Source of the DNA: Candidatus Scybalocola fimicaballi
Lineage (GTDB): Bacteria; Bacteroidota; Bacteroidia; Bacteroidales; Paludibacteraceae
Reading direction: 5' to 3'
DNA: 7,077 nt
NCBI GenBank assembly: GCA_002317115.1
Contig: DCIP01000143.1
Location: 1 to 7,077, forward strand
Shown piece after piece: positions 5,931-7,077 of the stretch. The notes beneath the pieces are model-generated. The model ran no database searches. It saw only the letters and a list, made by a program, of their open reading frames with translations, and was not told the DNA's origin. The position numbers were made by a program, and so were the translations under genes. Within the stretch, counting starts at the first letter, position 1, and every line of letters begins with the position of its first letter.

Positions 5931-6087
5931 GTGTCTCCACGTTAGCACATGGGGCTGTGTTATGTCACCCATTTCATGGGTTTGTTGGCAATATTATATG
6001 GATATCTGTCGACGGAATCGACGGAAACAGTGGCAAAAATTTAGGGGCAATCAAATCAATGATTGCCTATATAATTTTCTTCATCCT
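5931..6087. other. Intergenic stretch without a convincing gene
   Basis: Part of the 352-bp gap between the SulP and LRR genes. Two open frames cross it (about 65-70 codons, starting at 5882 and 5929), but neither resembles a protein and one begins inside the terminator hairpin. Visible structure is limited: a short hairpin ACCCAT-TTC-ATGGGT at 5967-5981, a perfect 9-bp direct duplication of TCGACGGAA at 6009-6026, and an 8-bp hairpin GGCAATCA/TGATTGCC at 6046-6067 followed by TATATAATTTT. The last might be a weak terminator of a small transcript. No known RNA family is recognised. Confidence 0.5.
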
Positions 6088-6118
6088 TTTGTAGTTCCCC
6101 AATTTGTTGATATATTTG
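6088..6118 (+). promoter_or_regulatory. Bacteroidota promoter of the LRR gene
   Basis: TTTG at 6088-6091 is followed after exactly 19 nt by TATATTTG at 6111-6118, a perfect -33/-7 pair with the same spacing and -7 octamer as the transposase promoter. Transcription should start near 6124, leaving a leader of about 56 nt to ATG 6180. That leader holds a short upstream frame from ATG 6144 that stops after seven codons. Confidence 0.8.
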
Positions 6119-6137
6119 CATTGTAGTTATTGCAAAT
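6114..6137. promoter_or_regulatory. Inverted repeat overlapping the LRR promoter -7 box
   Basis: ATTTGCA at 6114-6120 and TGCAAAT at 6131-6137 are perfect inverted copies separated by 10 nt. The left arm covers the end of the -7 box and the right arm lies past the predicted start site. The geometry (centres 17 nt apart) could suit a dimeric regulator or a leader hairpin. It is short and A/T-rich, so chance is possible. Confidence 0.35.
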
Positions 6138-6179
6138 ACAACTATGGTTTATTCGAATAAAAAATGAAAATTAAAATCG

Positions 6180-7077
6180 ATGAAACAAAAACTACTATCA
6201 TTAATCGCAACGTCAACATTATGTTTGTCTATGTCTGCTGCGACAGACGTCATGTATCTAAAATTTAAGGACGGAAGTGTAATTCAATATAATGTAGATG
6301 AAATTGCGGAGGCAACTTTTGGCAAGATAGAGGACCAAACTACTCCAGATTATACAATTGTGGATATTTCGGAAACACCATTGAAATTTGAGATTTTGAC
6401 AGATTCAACAGTCGCTGTGATTGGTGTCGACTCTTATAATGATGAAAAAGACACACTATCAGTTCCATCCAAGGTGCGAATTGATGGTAAGGATTATGCT
6501 GTCACAGTCATTGGAGATGGTGGACTTCCCGGAGGTGGATATTCTATAGTCATAATTCCATCAAGCGTGAAAAGTTTGGGACAATATGCTATTACAGAAG
6601 GAAACGTTAAAACAATTGTATTATCTGAGGGGCTTACAAGTATTGGAGACGGTGCTTTTGCATATTGTCCAGAATTGCAAAGCGTAAACATTCCATCAAG
6701 TGTGACAGAAATCGGAAGTGAGGCATTTTCTGGATGTAGCAGTTTGACAAGTGTGGAGATACCATCGAGTGTGACAAGCATCGGAAGTAAGGCATTTTAT
6801 GGATGTGGCAGTTTGACTGCCATCAATGTGTCAGCAGAAAATCCAAACTACTCATCACTGGATGGAATCTTATATGATAAGGAGAAGACGGTGCTTATAG
6901 CTGCTCCTGGAGGAATCAAAGGAGATATTGTGTTGCCATCTAGTCTTAAAAGTATCGGAAGTTATGCATTTTATGAATGTGAAAGTTTGACAAGTGTGGA
7001 GATACCATCGAGTGTGACAGAAATCGGAAGTGATGCATTTTATCATTGTAGCAGTTTGACAAGTGTGGAGATACCAT
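6180..7077 (+). CDS. BspA-like leucine-rich repeat protein, 5' part (runs off window)
   Basis: The first 299 codons of a gene with no stop before the window end. Residues 1-21 form a signal peptide (MKQKLLSLIATSTLCLSMSA, then ATDV). Residues about 24-48 (MYLKFKDGSVIQYNVDEIAEATF) resemble the short N-terminal module common in exported Bacteroidota proteins. From about residue 126 there are BspA/LRR_5 repeats of 23 aa with the pattern IPSSVTxIGxxAFxxCxSLTSVE, at 126-148 (divergent), 149-170, 171-193, 194-216, 252-274 and 275-297. They are broken by the typical NPNYSSLDGILYDKEKTVLI island at 217-251. Such proteins are exported and mediate adhesion or protein-protein contacts; the ligand here is unknown. 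The C-terminus, and so any T9SS or anchoring signal, is outside the window. Codon choice (ATT/ATA for Ile, TTA/TTG for Leu) is looser than in the three metabolic genes. The start is ATG 6180; ATG 6164 is in another frame. Confidence 0.92.
   Translation, partial: MKQKLLSLIATSTLCLSMSAATDVMYLKFKDGSVIQYNVDEIAEATFGKIEDQTTPDYTIVDISETPLKFEILTDSTVAVIGVDSYNDEKDTLSVPSKVRIDGKDYAVTVIGDGGLPGGGYSIVIIPSSVKSLGQYAITEGNVKTIVLSEGLTSIGDGAFAYCPELQSVNIPSSVTEIGSEAFSGCSSLTSVEIPSSVTSIGSKAFYGCGSLTAINVSAENPNYSSLDGILYDKEKTVLIAAPGGIKGDIVLPSSLKSIGSYAFYECESLTSVEIPSSVTEIGSDAFYHCSSLTSVEIP
6741..7077 (+). repeat. Near-identical DNA repeats inside the LRR gene
   Basis: A 36-nt segment beginning AGTTTGACAAGTGTGGAGAT is identical at 6741-6776 and 6984-7019. 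Its first 25 nt recur at 7053-7077, where the window ends. The last two are 69 nt apart, exactly one 23-residue LRR unit. Identity at synonymous positions points to recent duplication or gene conversion between units. Confidence 0.9.

Noticed and set aside
5882..6126. Two overlapping open frames of about 65-70 codons
   Set aside because: One starts inside the terminator hairpin, neither has recognisable protein features, and no promoter or ribosome-binding context is seen.
6164..6182. ATG at 6164 as an alternative start for the LRR protein
   Set aside because: It is out of frame with the signal peptide and LRR repeats and opens only a short frame.

Overview
The window looks like a chromosomal segment of a gut- or rumen-type Bacteroidales (Bacteroidota). 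Four signs support this. Gene starts lack Shine-Dalgarno sequences and are preceded by A/T-rich leaders. Bacteroidota-type promoters are present, with a -7 TAnnTTTG box and, in two cases, a TTTG box exactly 19 nt upstream. The cellulase ends in a type IX secretion (T9SS) C-terminal domain. A BspA-like leucine-rich repeat surface protein is present. Species cannot be named from the sequence.

Layout, left to right: the 3' end of a tRNA gene (1-21); a secreted GH9 endoglucanase (40-1812) with a strong terminator; an iron-containing alcohol dehydrogenase of the YqhD/butanol dehydrogenase type (1908-3080), followed by a hexanucleotide tandem repeat and a terminator; a REP-associated (IS200-like, HUH/Y1) transposase on the minus strand (3314-3772), flanked on both sides by hairpin-plus-GGTAG repeats in inverted orientation (about 3158-3990); a SulP-family anion transporter with a STAS domain (4118-5827); two hairpin terminators and a roughly 250-bp region without a convincing gene; and the 5' part of a BspA-like LRR protein (6180 to the window end, no stop codon seen).

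The plus-strand genes appear to be separate transcription units rather than one operon, because terminators follow each complete plus-strand CDS and -7 promoter boxes lie before the dehydrogenase, SulP and LRR genes. Physiologically they fit a fermentative fibre degrader: GH9 cuts beta-glucan outside the cell, the dehydrogenase disposes of reducing equivalents by reducing aldehydes, SulP imports an anion, and the LRR protein is probably exported and may be at the surface. No direct pathway link between them is visible.

The most interesting part is the transposase and its repeats. A 26-bp core (perfect ATCCC-GAA-GGGAT hairpin, A/T spacer, GGTAG) occurs on one strand to the left of the gene and on the opposite strand to the right. 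The two sides differ at only 2 of 26 positions. Both sides have been amplified locally, by an 18-bp unit on the left and a 48-bp unit on the right. A near-consensus promoter downstream of the right-hand repeats indicates that the long open frame through those repeats is not translated.
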